Shown here one piece after another: positions 38,565 through 48,300 of a stretch of 53,489 bases of DNA. The notes under the pieces are model-generated. The model was not told the DNA's origin, did no database searches, and saw only the letters and a program-made list of their open reading frames with translations. The stretch spans positions 1 to 53,489 of the forward strand of contig NZ_JAUSNH010000121.1 in the NCBI RefSeq assembly GCF_030645335.1, written 5' to 3'. This DNA comes from Lacisediminimonas sp. (GTDB lineage: Bacteria > Pseudomonadota > Gammaproteobacteria > Burkholderiales > Burkholderiaceae_D). A program made the translations under genes and the position numbers. Within the stretch, counting starts at the first letter, position 1. Each line of letters begins with the position of its first letter.

Positions 38565-38974
38565 CGCAGCTCCTTGCGTTGGTCGAATCGGATGGGTAGC
38601 GGGGTTCTAGTGGAGAGTCGTGCAACTTTATCAATGCTGCGCCAATGGAACGGGTGGTCGCAAAAGCATTGCCCGCCAGCCTTGGTAACAAAAGGTCCGA
38701 AATAGTTCCCGTCAGGAAATCCGTCGGGGAAAGCCATCCTGGGCAGGTGGGAGTTTCTTCGCCGGGCCGGCTGAATATCCTGAGGCTGCCGCCGGAGCCG
38801 GTGCCCGCCGGCACCCGCTGGCACCCGTACGCGATCGGATTGAAGGCCCGCGCCGCTTGCAGATTCGCCTGTCAGTGAGCTTTCGCACATGGCATGGCCG
38901 CAGTTTGCGACATGCTGTGCGCTGACCTGTTGCAAATCCTGCCGACAGTGGCATGTGGATTGAAAGCACCAAAC

Positions 38975-41215
38975 ATGCAATCTTTTCGGTTTTCATTACG
39001 CTTCATTTTGCCGCTGGCCCTGGTCGTAGGATTGTTCGCCTATGCCGTGATGCCAGTCGTCAATGACATGACCGTGCGCTGGTTCGTCCGTGATCTCGAA
39101 GCGCGCTCGCAAATGCTGGCCAGCGCGCTGCAGCAGCCCTTGCTGGAATATGTCGCCGACAAGAACCAGAAAAAAATAAGGCAACTGTTCGACCGCTCCG
39201 TGCAGGAAGGCGGACTGTACGCATTGGGATTTTGCAGTCCCTCGGGCCAGTTGTTGTATCGCAGTTCGACCTATCCGGTCGTATTGGGCTGTCGCGCCGG
39301 AGGCGCCGGGTCCGAGACGCAGCGCTCGCTGGTCGACCTGCCTGACGGCCGGGTCCATGTGACTGAAAGCCAGGTGCGACAAGGCACGGAAGTGCTGGGC
39401 CAGCTGATACTGGTGCACGATATGCGCTATATCGAACGGCGTACGGCAGAGACGCAGCATTACCTGATCACCTTGTTTGCACTGCTGGCGGTGGTGATTT
39501 CGCTGATCACCGTATTCATCGCGCACCTGAGCTGGCGTGGCTGGATCAATGCGGTCAAGGGAATATTGCACCTCGACGAGCGCTCGTCGCGGTCGCTATC
39601 GGCGCCGCCGGAAGTGCAGCCGCTGGTGGGCGACCTGCGGGCATTGCTGCATGAGATGCGGGTGGACCGGCGTGGCGAGGGGGTCTCTGCGATCAACTGG
39701 ACGCCGGAAAAACTGCGCTCCCTGCTGCATGACGAGTTGTCGGGCGACCAGATCCTGGTGGTGTCGAACCGCGAGCCTTACATCCACACGCGCACACCGG
39801 AGGGGATTGAAGTGCGCCGCCCGGCCAGCGGATTGGTGACGGCGGTGGAACCGGTGATGCGCGCCTGCTCCGGCACCTGGATTGCCCATGGCGCAGGTAC
39901 TGCCGATCGGGAAACGGTGGATGCCAATGACCATGTGGCGGTGCCGCCGCGCAAGCCGTCCTACACCTTGCGGCGTGTCTGGCTGAGCAAGGAAGAAGAG
40001 CAAGGGTACTACTACGGATTCGCCAATGAAGGACTATGGCCGCTGTGCCACATCGCCCATGTACGCCCGGTATTCCGCACCAGCGACTGGGAGCAATATG
40101 TGGCGGTCAACCAGCGCTTTGCCGACGCCGTCATCAAGGAGGCGCATTCGGAAGATCCGGTGGTGCTGGTGCAGGATTACCATTTCGCGCTGCTGCCGCG
40201 CATGGTGCGCGAAAAGCTTCCGCGGGCGACGATTATAATGTTCTGGCATATCCCCTGGCCCAACCCTGAATCGTTCGGCATTTGCCCTTGGCGCGAGGAA
40301 ATTCTTGAAGGCTTGCTGGGCAATACCCTGCTAGGATTCCACACGCCATTCCACTGCAAGAATTTCCTGGAAACGGTTGACCGGTATCTGGAGGCGCGTA
40401 TCGAACATGAAGCTTCTACCATTTCGTATGGCGGCGAACTGACCGAAGTCGAGCCGTATCCGATCTCGATAGCCTGGCCGGATGAATTCCCGCGTTCGGT
40501 GCCGGATTGCCGCGCCGATGTGCGCCGCGAGCTTGGCCTGTCGGACAAGCATTTGCTGGCGCTTGGCGTGGACCGGCTGGATTACACCAAGGGCATCATC
40601 GAGCGCATACAGGCAGTGGAGCGGGTACTGGAATTGTATCCCTCGCTGATCGGCCATTTTTCGCTGGTGCAGATCGCCGCGCCCAGCCGCTCGTCGCTGG
40701 ACGAGTACCAGAACCTTGAGTCGAGGGTGCGCGCGCTGGCGCTGCGCATCAACAAGCGCTTTTCCAATGGCAGTTACGAGCCTATCATCCTCAAGATCGA
40801 ACATTACGACTCGGAAGACGTCAACCGATACTATCGTGGCGCGGACGTCTGCATGGTGACCAGCCTGCATGACGGCATGAACCTGGTGGCCAAGGAATTT
40901 GTCGCCGCGCGCGACGACGAGCGGGGCGTACTGATACTGTCCCAATTCACAGGTGCGGCGCGTGAACTGCATGAGGCACTGATCATCAATCCTTACCATA
41001 TCGAACAAGGCGCAGAAGCGCTGCACCGGGCGCTGACCATGCCTGAAGGCGAGCAACGGGAACGCATGCGCAGCATGCGCATCCTGGTGCGCGATTTCAA
41101 TGTCTATCGCTGGGCCGGGCGCATGCTGATCGATGCAGCGCGGCTGCGGCGGCGCGAGCGGGTGACAGCGCGTATCCATTCGCAATCGCGCAAGGCCTTG
41201 CGCAGGGTAGTCTGA
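38975..41215 (+). CDS. otsA: trehalose-6-phosphate synthase (GT20) with N-terminal two-TM sensor-like domain
   Basis: N-term TM ([24 protein letters not shown]), ~130-aa loop, TM ([24 protein letters not shown]); then [59 protein letters not shown]. Confidence 0.9.
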   Translation: MQSFRFSLRFILPLALVVGLFAYAVMPVVNDMTVRWFVRDLEARSQMLASALQQPLLEYVADKNQKKIRQLFDRSVQEGGLYALGFCSPSGQLLYRSSTYPVVLGCRAGGAGSETQRSLVDLPDGRVHVTESQVRQGTEVLGQLILVHDMRYIERRTAETQHYLITLFALLAVVISLITVFIAHLSWRGWINAVKGILHLDERSSRSLSAPPEVQPLVGDLRALLHEMRVDRRGEGVSAINWTPEKLRSLLHDELSGDQILVVSNREPYIHTRTPEGIEVRRPASGLVTAVEPVMRACSGTWIAHGAGTADRETVDANDHVAVPPRKPSYTLRRVWLSKEEEQGYYYGFANEGLWPLCHIAHVRPVFRTSDWEQYVAVNQRFADAVIKEAHSEDPVVLVQDYHFALLPRMVREKLPRATIIMFWHIPWPNPESFGICPWREEILEGLLGNTLLGFHTPFHCKNFLETVDRYLEARIEHEASTISYGGELTEVEPYPISIAWPDEFPRSVPDCRADVRRELGLSDKHLLALGVDRLDYTKGIIERIQAVERVLELYPSLIGHFSLVQIAAPSRSSLDEYQNLESRVRALALRINKRFSNGSYEPIILKIEHYDSEDVNRYYRGADVCMVTSLHDGMNLVAKEFVAARDDERGVLILSQFTGAARELHEALIINPYHIEQGAEALHRALTMPEGEQRERMRSMRILVRDFNVYRWAGRMLIDAARLRRRERVTARIHSQSRKALRRVV

Positions 41216-41216
41216 C

Positions 41217-42017
41217 ATGCAGCCACTTTTTTCCATCGCCGGCCGGCGCAGGCTGGACCAGATCGTGCAGCCGGGCGTGCTGTGCGTGTTCGACTTCGAC
41301 GGCACGCTGTCGCCGATCACGCCGCTGCCCGATGATGCGCAACTTCCCGACGAGGTGTTCCAGCGGCTTTTGAGCCTGTCGCAGATCGCGCCGGTCGGTG
41401 TGCTCACAGGACGTTCGCTGGAAGACATCCGCCACCGGCTTGGATTCGACCCGCACTACCTGGTCGGCAACCATGGCATGCAGGGTCTGCCCGGCTGGGA
41501 AAATGACAGCGCAACTTATTACGCGCTGTGCCGGGACTGGGTCAGCCAGTTAACCGCAGGCCTGCCGGCTGACACGGGGGTATTCATCGAAGACAAGACA
41601 TATTCGCTGTCATTGCATTATCGCTCCGCGCGCGATCCGGTCGTGGCCGCTGCGCAACTGCGCGAGCTGGTCGACCTGCTCGACCCGCCACCGCGCATCG
41701 TGGACGGCAAGTTCGTGCTTAACTTGCTGCCGCAGGGCGCGCCCGACAAGGGGCTGGCGCTGGAACGCCTGATCGCGCTGAGCGCATGCAGCACGGTACT
41801 GTATGTCGGTGACGATGTGACGGACGAAGATGCATTCCGGATCAATCATCCCGGCCTGCTGTCGGTCCGGATCGAGCCGCATCAGCAAAGCGCGGCCGAG
41901 TTCTACCTTCCACGGCGGCACGACATCGTGCACTTGCTGGACAACCTGATCGAGCGGCTTTGCGCGGATACGGTCGGCGGTCACGCTTGCATGGTGCAGC
42001 GGGCCGGCAACGAGTAA
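41217..42017 (+). CDS. otsB: trehalose-6-phosphate phosphatase
   Basis: LCVFDFDGTLSPITPLPDDA, VLTGRSLEDIRHRLG, YVGDDVTDEDAFR. Confidence 0.92.
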   Translation: MQPLFSIAGRRRLDQIVQPGVLCVFDFDGTLSPITPLPDDAQLPDEVFQRLLSLSQIAPVGVLTGRSLEDIRHRLGFDPHYLVGNHGMQGLPGWENDSATYYALCRDWVSQLTAGLPADTGVFIEDKTYSLSLHYRSARDPVVAAAQLRELVDLLDPPPRIVDGKFVLNLLPQGAPDKGLALERLIALSACSTVLYVGDDVTDEDAFRINHPGLLSVRIEPHQQSAAEFYLPRRHDIVHLLDNLIERLCADTVGGHACMVQRAGNE

Positions 42018-42030
42018 TGAGGACACACGT

Positions 42031-43815
42031 TTGAGTAATCTTGATCTTGGCCTGATCGGCAATTCGCGCACCAGCGCGCTGGTGGACAAATCCGGCGCGA
42101 TCGTCTGGTGGTGCTTTCCCTATTTCGACAGCGATCCGCTGTGCTGTTCGCTGCTCAAGGGCGCGCAGGATGACCCGTGCGGAATGGTCGATGTACTGTT
42201 TCCCGAGGCGCGCCTGGTGGACCAGCATTACGAGCGCAATTCGGCGATCCTGGTCACGCGTTTTGAAGACGGCGCCGGCAACGGCATCGAGATCACCGAT
42301 TTTGCGCCGCGCTTTTATTTGCATGGCCGCATGTTTTCGCCATCCATGCTGGTGCGCATCGTGCGCCGCACAAGCGGCCGGCCGCGCATTGTCTTGCGTG
42401 TGCGGCCGATGGCAAATTACGGCCGCGAGCCTGCCCAGGCGCGTTGCGGTGCGCACCATATTTCCTACACCGGTTCGTCGCAGTCGATGCGGCTGACGAC
42501 CGATGCGTCGGTGTCTGCCGTGATCGATGAAAAGCCGTTCTTCCTGCAGGACGCCGTCACCCTGCTGATGGGGCCGGACGAAACGGTGGACGGATCGCCC
42601 CGCGATGTCGGCCGCAATTTCCATGAAATGACGCGCGCCTATTGGCATCGCTGGGTGCGCAACCTGGCCATTCCGTTCGAATGGCAGGACGTGGTGATCC
42701 GCTCGGCGATCACGCTCAAGCTCAATGCATTCGAAGATACCGGCGCCGTGATCGCCGCCACCACCACCTCGATTCCCGAGGCGCCCAACAGCGGGCGCAA
42801 TTGGGACTACCGCTTCTGCTGGCTGCGCGATGCCTACTTCGTGGTGAATGCCCTCAATGGCCTGGGCGCCACCGGCACCATGGAGCGATATCTCGACTAC
42901 ATCCTCAACATCATTGCCGATACCCGCGATGCACCCTTGCAGCCGGTGTACGGCCTGCGGCGCGAAGCCGTGCTCGACGAGCGGGTAGAGACCGCGCTAT
43001 CGGGCTATCGCGGCATGGGGCCGGTGCGGGTCGGCAACTCGGCCTACTTCCAGATCCAGAATGATGTTTTTGGTGAAGCGGTACTGGCCAGCGCCCATGC
43101 ATTTTTCGATCAGCGGCTGGAACGGCCCGCCGACCGACATATCTTTCATGACCTGGAGCGCCTGGGCGAGCAGGCGATCATCAACTACAACGTGCCTGAT
43201 GCCGGCATATGGGAGTTGCGTGGCATCAAGCGGATCCACACGTTCTCCAGCCTGATGTGCTGGGCCGCTTGCGACCGGCTGGCCAGCATTGCCACGCAGT
43301 TGCAGTTGCCTGATCGCGCCCAGTACTGGAGCATCCACGCACAGAAAATCCACGATGAAATCTGCGCCCGTGCCTGGAATGAACAACTGGGCAGTTTTGC
43401 CTCGACCTTCGAAGGCGACCGGCTCGACGCCAGCCTGTTGCTGATGGCCGAAATCCAGTTCCTGCCGGCGCGCGATCCGCGCTTTGTCTCGACGGTGCGC
43501 GCCATCGAAAAAAACCTGCAGCGCGGCGACTTCCTGTTGCGCTACGATGAGGAAGATGATTTCGGCTTGCCCGAGACGGCCTTCCTGGTCTGCACCTTAT
43601 GGTGGATCCTGGCGCTGTCGCACATGGGCGAGAAGGACAAGGCGCGCGGGCTGTTTGAAAATGTACTGGCGCGGCGCAATCATCTGGGTCTGTTGTCCGA
43701 AGACCTGATGCATGACAGCGGCGAGCTATGGGGCAATTTCCCGCAGACCTACAGCATGGTCGGCCTGATCCAGTGCGCGTCACGGCTGTCGCAATCGTGG
43801 GATAACGCTTACTGA
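42031..43815 (+). CDS. glycoside hydrolase family 15 protein (glucoamylase/trehalase type)
   Basis: LGLIGNSRTSALVDKSGAIVWWCFPYFDSD, SIPEAPNSGRNWDYRFCWLRDAYF; TTG start. Confidence 0.88.
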   Translation: MSNLDLGLIGNSRTSALVDKSGAIVWWCFPYFDSDPLCCSLLKGAQDDPCGMVDVLFPEARLVDQHYERNSAILVTRFEDGAGNGIEITDFAPRFYLHGRMFSPSMLVRIVRRTSGRPRIVLRVRPMANYGREPAQARCGAHHISYTGSSQSMRLTTDASVSAVIDEKPFFLQDAVTLLMGPDETVDGSPRDVGRNFHEMTRAYWHRWVRNLAIPFEWQDVVIRSAITLKLNAFEDTGAVIAATTTSIPEAPNSGRNWDYRFCWLRDAYFVVNALNGLGATGTMERYLDYILNIIADTRDAPLQPVYGLRREAVLDERVETALSGYRGMGPVRVGNSAYFQIQNDVFGEAVLASAHAFFDQRLERPADRHIFHDLERLGEQAIINYNVPDAGIWELRGIKRIHTFSSLMCWAACDRLASIATQLQLPDRAQYWSIHAQKIHDEICARAWNEQLGSFASTFEGDRLDASLLLMAEIQFLPARDPRFVSTVRAIEKNLQRGDFLLRYDEEDDFGLPETAFLVCTLWWILALSHMGEKDKARGLFENVLARRNHLGLLSEDLMHDSGELWGNFPQTYSMVGLIQCASRLSQSWDNAY

Positions 43816-43870
43816 GCCAGTAGGCAGTCTGATCTTGTGATGCAGCCAGGGTTTTACCAGGGAGCAAAGG

Positions 43871-44857
43871 GTGGAAAAAGGCGTTATTGGCGGAATCGAC
43901 ATTGGCGGCACCAAGGTCGCGGTCACGGTCGCGACTGCGCAGGGCGTACTGTGCCGATTGTCCGAACCTACCTGCAAGACCGGCGCCCCCGAAGCCCTGC
44001 CCGAGCAGTTGATCGCGCTGCTCGACGCAGCCATGGCGCAAGCAGGTGTCCCCGGCGTGGATGCGGTCGGCGTGAGCTCCTGTGGCCCGTTTGCCCGCCT
44101 CGACGGCCGGCTCGCACTGGTCACGCCGAATATCTGCGGCGCCTTGTCGGTTGCTGATGATTTGCCCAACGACTGGGCCAGCATTCCATTGGAGCGCGTG
44201 CTGCGAAGTCGTTTTTCCAGCATGGTCATCTGCAACGACGCAGTGGCGGCCTTGCATGCCGAGCGAATCTTCGGTGCTGTGCAGGATGAACCCGATTGCA
44301 TCTACGTCACCTGGAGTACCGGCGTTGGCTTCGGACTGTGCGTGGATGGCAATTTGTTGGCCGGCAAAAGCGGCAATGCCGGCCATGCCGGACACATGTT
44401 GATGAGCGAAAGTTCGGACGCCCTGTGTGGCTGCGGTAACCGCGGCGACCTGGAAGGCATGATTTCCGGCCGCAACCTGGCGCGCCGGCTGGGGCGTACC
44501 ACCGCGGATATTTTCAATGACGCCCGCGAGGGCAATGCCGCGGCGCGCGAGATCGTCATGGACGCCGCCCATTGGCTGGGCCGCGCGCTGTACAACCTGA
44601 CTGCCACGCTGGACACCCGCCGCATCGTGATCGGCGGCGCGGTCTGGGAGCATCACGGCGACTGGCTGGCGCCGATCGTGCAACAGGAAATCAGTTCGCG
44701 CTTGCCGGCGCTGAGCCAGGGCGTGCAGGTGCTGTCTGCCGGCTTGGGACGGCTGGTCGCCGACATTGGCGCGCTGTCGCTGGTGATGCCGCCAGCTTGG
44801 CAGGCCCAATGGCGCACGACGCGGCCGTGGCAGGAGCAACTGGCCGATCCGTCCTGA
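43871..44857 (+). CDS. ROK-family sugar kinase
   Basis: GGIDIGGTKVAVTVAT, GHMLMSESSDALCGCGNRGDLEGMISG; GTG start. Confidence 0.88.
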   Translation: MEKGVIGGIDIGGTKVAVTVATAQGVLCRLSEPTCKTGAPEALPEQLIALLDAAMAQAGVPGVDAVGVSSCGPFARLDGRLALVTPNICGALSVADDLPNDWASIPLERVLRSRFSSMVICNDAVAALHAERIFGAVQDEPDCIYVTWSTGVGFGLCVDGNLLAGKSGNAGHAGHMLMSESSDALCGCGNRGDLEGMISGRNLARRLGRTTADIFNDAREGNAAAREIVMDAAHWLGRALYNLTATLDTRRIVIGGAVWEHHGDWLAPIVQQEISSRLPALSQGVQVLSAGLGRLVADIGALSLVMPPAWQAQWRTTRPWQEQLADPS

Positions 44858-44886
44858 CAATTCGCGGGCAGATCGGCGGCCGGTCG

Positions 44887-45777
44887 CTAGCCCGGTGTTT
44901 CCACCGGATTCAATTCCGCCCCGCAATCCTTGCAAAACCGTGCCGTAGGTTCATGCCCCTCCGAGAGGCACGCCGGGCACACGCGCGGCCGAACGATCCG
45001 CGTGAAGCGCTGCGCGGTCATTTCCGAACTGATGATGCCGGTCGGCACGGCCAGTATTCCCCAGCCGGTCAGCATCATCAGCGATGCAATCGCGCGGCCG
45101 AGATCGGTTTTTGGCACGATGTCGCCGAATCCCACCGTGGTCACCGCCGTAATCGCCCAGTAGATTGATGTGGGTATGCTGGTGAAGCCGTTCCCCGGGC
45201 CTTCGACGACGAACATCACCGTGCCCATCACCAACACAATGATACCCACCACCGACAGGAAAATCAGGATCTTGCGCCGGCTGGCCATCATGGCGCGACC
45301 GAGCAGGCCATATTCTTCGACATAGGCGGTCAGCTTGAGTATCCGGAAGATGCGCAGTACGCGCAGGATCCGTATGTCGAGCAGCACTTCGGTGCCGGGA
45401 ACCAGCAGCGCAACGTAGGTCGGCAGGATGGAAAGCAAATCGATGACACCGAAGAAGCTGGTCACGTACCGCCGCGGATTGCGCACGCAGGCGATGCGCG
45501 CCAGGTACTCCAGCGTGAACGTGATCGTGAACAGCCACTCCAGCACGTTAAGCATTGCGCTGTGGCGCGCCGACACCGACTGGACTGTATCGAGCATGAC
45601 GACCAGCACACTGACGATGATCGCTGTGATCAATGCCAGGTCGAACAACTTGCCAGCTGGCGTGTCCGATTCGAAGATGATGATGTAAAAGCGCTGGCGC
45701 CAGCCCGATTCGGCTGGTTTGCCGAATCGAGCCCCCGGATCAGCGGGGATGGCAGTTGGTTTTTCGCGTTCGGTCAT
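44887..45777 (-). CDS. voltage-gated-like K+ channel with C-terminal zinc ribbon
   Basis: Multiple TM helices, selectivity filter TTVGFGDIVP, S4-like RILRVLRIFRILKL, C-terminal CPACLSEGHEPTARFCKDCGAEL. Confidence 0.87.
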   Translation of the reverse strand: MTEREKPTAIPADPGARFGKPAESGWRQRFYIIIFESDTPAGKLFDLALITAIIVSVLVVMLDTVQSVSARHSAMLNVLEWLFTITFTLEYLARIACVRNPRRYVTSFFGVIDLLSILPTYVALLVPGTEVLLDIRILRVLRIFRILKLTAYVEEYGLLGRAMMASRRKILIFLSVVGIIVLVMGTVMFVVEGPGNGFTSIPTSIYWAITAVTTVGFGDIVPKTDLGRAIASLMMLTGWGILAVPTGIISSEMTAQRFTRIVRPRVCPACLSEGHEPTARFCKDCGAELNPVETPG

Positions 45778-45934
45778 CTGTAATCTTCGTCGGATCTGCA
45801 GGGCTGAAGAGCATCAGGAGCTAACCGGGCGGTGTCGCAAGCGGCGCTCGTCCAGCCGCCATTATGGGCCACGAATCGATGAGAAATTGCTCTGCTTCGG
45901 CCACACCATCAAAAACCTGAGGGCCGGCAATAAG

Positions 45935-45956
45935 GCCTGTCAGCAACATGACAGGC
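45935..45956. repeat. 8-bp perfect inverted repeat upstream of the LRR gene
   Basis: GCCTGTCA-GCAACA-TGACAGGC. Confidence 0.6.
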
Positions 45957-46078
45957 GCATCCGGCCGCAGGAGACTTTTTTTCTTGGTATTCGGTCCTTG
46001 TTGGTCAGTCGGGACGAGACTTTTTCTTCGTACGTGTTACCAAGCCGCTCCAAAAATCTGGACTATGAGGAGTGCTCC

Positions 46079-48175
46079 ATGCAGGTCACTGGAAAACGGG
46101 CAAGGGAAGACGAATTTTTTAACGAGTCCAAGCGGCAAAGACGCGACCAAGCGGAATCGATGCAGGTTTCTGTGCCGAATATGGTCGAAAGGAACCGTGG
46201 GATCGAGCACCGCGCGGCGATTCCTCTACCCACACTCGGGCCGTGGGGATTATTTATTCCCTGGCTGGCGAGAGCCCCTGTTGCCCCCAACATTGTTGTT
46301 CGTGATCCGGTTCTCTGGCAAGCCTCCGCTGCGGACAAAGAGGAGAACCTCAATGGCCACCACCGTGCGGAATGGCCGGCCGCCGACGATGAAGCTCGAT
46401 CATCAGCGTCTGGTTTCCTTGGGGACGAAGAGTATTCCTTGTTCCCTTTCGATGAGAAAAATCCCGGCTTCCGGGTGGACGAAAATGGTGAATCGCTCCC
46501 TGAGGAGGCGGGCTTGATGTTTTACGGATACCAGTCGTCGTCAGAAAGATCCCCTCTGCCATCTCCCGAATTCGAGAACAGCGCCGGCTATGGCGAAACC
46601 AATGAAGCGTCTTTCGATGAGCAAGACCGCGATCTTCCGATGGACGAAAATAGTCAATCGACCAACGAGGAGTCCGATTCGATGGTTGACGAACGCCCGT
46701 CCAGTGAAAGATCCCCCAGTGTGCACTCTCCCAGCGTCGGCTACAGCGAAACCACCGAAGAATCTTCTACAGACGATGAAGACGACCTCTGGCCGGCCGT
46801 AAGGGCAGATATCCTCGAAGACCTTGCGCAAGCCCGCAGGAAAAACCAGGAAGCCTGGGACGCAGGGGCCGCAGAGCGTGAGAAAAGAGAGCCAAGATCC
46901 TTTGAGGGAAACGGGTTTCGTGCGTCCGTGAGCATGGGCGTGTCCAGCTATCCGTCCATATTTCTGGGCTGCGAAGGTGAACTCGGCGACGAATACTTGC
47001 AGCCCTTGGTCGAGGCGGTGCAGGAGAAGCTCTCGTTGAGCAGCAAGCTTTGGATTTCAGTTGACGAGGAAGGCGGCGGCACCGCGTCGGAGGTCCTCCG
47101 GCGTATTCCGCAGTCCCAGCTGGCCGGCATTTCATGGCTGCAATTTCCCCTCTGTCAGGACCCGGCATACCTTCTACACCCTGACTTTCTTCAGCCGGGT
47201 AGCTTGGGCAAGCTGCTACCCGCCATTCGAACCCTTAAGGTGACTTCATGGGTATTGGGGACCTTGCTGGGGAGTTGCAGTGAATCGATGGCCAAGCTTT
47301 CCAAGCTGAAGCTGGTCCTCCAGCACGGCTACGCACCGTCCATTGCAGAGTGGCTAGCTCAGCACTCGCACTTGAAGAACCTGACCATCAAGCACTGGTA
47401 CGCCATCCCTGAGGGGCAGGGGGTGGAGCACGCCATTGAGCCAATGCTGCGCGCACTGGAAACAAATGAAAGCTTGCAGGGTTTGTGCCTGGATTTGAAT
47501 CTCAACTTGCACAGTCAAGCCATCATCAGCCTTATCGGGAAAAATTCGGGAATCAGGCAACTCGCGCTGCCGGATTACTTGATGAACGAAGAAGGCGCGG
47601 CAATCATCGAGGCGTTTCATTCACGCCCGCGCCTTGACAAATTGAAGATTGGGCTATTCGGCTCAGGGGTTTGGACAGCGCTTGCGCGTTTGATCGCATC
47701 ACCTTCTTGTCCTCGTGAAATTGAAGTGACAGATCTTGACCCATATCGCCAGTTCGACGACGAATTGATCATTTCGGCCTTGGCTGAGAACCGCAATCTC
47801 GAGATGCTGAATTTAAGTTTGTACCACTTTAGCCGACAAGCTGTTCCAGGCTTTGTCGACATGGTGGTGTCCCATCCGACTCTCAAGGGAATCCTTTTCG
47901 GACACGTGCTATTTTCTCGTGACGATAAAGAAAGGATCGAGCGGGCACTGAACAGGAACAGGCACAGGGACAAGACGCTGGGCGATGCAAGCGTCGCACT
48001 TCAACGGCTTGCGGGGGATATTCCCCCCGAAATTGCCAACATGATCGTTGATGAGTTCCTCCTGCTTCCGCAGCGGTACATACGGTCGTCATTGCAGACC
48101 CTGGATAACCTGGCCAGCCTTGTTGATGACAATGGCGCAGACGACGAATCACAGAACTCGTCTGCCTCTGAATAG
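46079..48175 (+). CDS. orphan leucine-rich-repeat protein with bipartite NLS-like motif; candidate effector
   Basis: GAGGAG RBS, 698 aa; KR-AREDEFFNES-KRQRR; acidic Ser-rich region; LRR-like segments (LKNLTI, LQGLCLDL, IRQLAL, LDKLKI, LEMLNLSL). Confidence 0.7.
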   Translation: MQVTGKRAREDEFFNESKRQRRDQAESMQVSVPNMVERNRGIEHRAAIPLPTLGPWGLFIPWLARAPVAPNIVVRDPVLWQASAADKEENLNGHHRAEWPAADDEARSSASGFLGDEEYSLFPFDEKNPGFRVDENGESLPEEAGLMFYGYQSSSERSPLPSPEFENSAGYGETNEASFDEQDRDLPMDENSQSTNEESDSMVDERPSSERSPSVHSPSVGYSETTEESSTDDEDDLWPAVRADILEDLAQARRKNQEAWDAGAAEREKREPRSFEGNGFRASVSMGVSSYPSIFLGCEGELGDEYLQPLVEAVQEKLSLSSKLWISVDEEGGGTASEVLRRIPQSQLAGISWLQFPLCQDPAYLLHPDFLQPGSLGKLLPAIRTLKVTSWVLGTLLGSCSESMAKLSKLKLVLQHGYAPSIAEWLAQHSHLKNLTIKHWYAIPEGQGVEHAIEPMLRALETNESLQGLCLDLNLNLHSQAIISLIGKNSGIRQLALPDYLMNEEGAAIIEAFHSRPRLDKLKIGLFGSGVWTALARLIASPSCPREIEVTDLDPYRQFDDELIISALAENRNLEMLNLSLYHFSRQAVPGFVDMVVSHPTLKGILFGHVLFSRDDKERIERALNRNRHRDKTLGDASVALQRLAGDIPPEIANMIVDEFLLLPQRYIRSSLQTLDNLASLVDDNGADDESQNSSASE
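46445..46780 (+). repeat. ~163-bp imperfect tandem duplication (54-55 aa period) inside the LRR gene
   Basis: CTTTCGATGAG at 46446 and 46611; GTGGACGAAAATGGTGAATCG vs ATGGACGAAAATAGTCAATCG; SSERSP at both copies. Confidence 0.7.
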
Positions 48176-48300
48176 CCGCAGAGAACCGTGCTCGACGGAA
48201 CCATATCGCACAGCCCTGCAACAAAACGCGGACCGCATGGCGAGCACGGGTGAAACAAGCGGCACGCATTGATCGCTGGCCGCTTTTCCGCGATGTCCGT

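Noticed and set aside
45719-46078. N-terminal extension of the LRR ORF (818-aa version)
   Set aside because: It would overlap the 5' end of the divergent K+ channel gene; a good GAGGAG site precedes ATG at 46079.
45961-46078. hrpII/PIP-type box (TTCG-N16-TTCG) upstream of the LRR gene
   Set aside because: Two TTCG words occur (45990 area and 46027 area) but are separated by about 33 nt, not 16; no HrpL box found.
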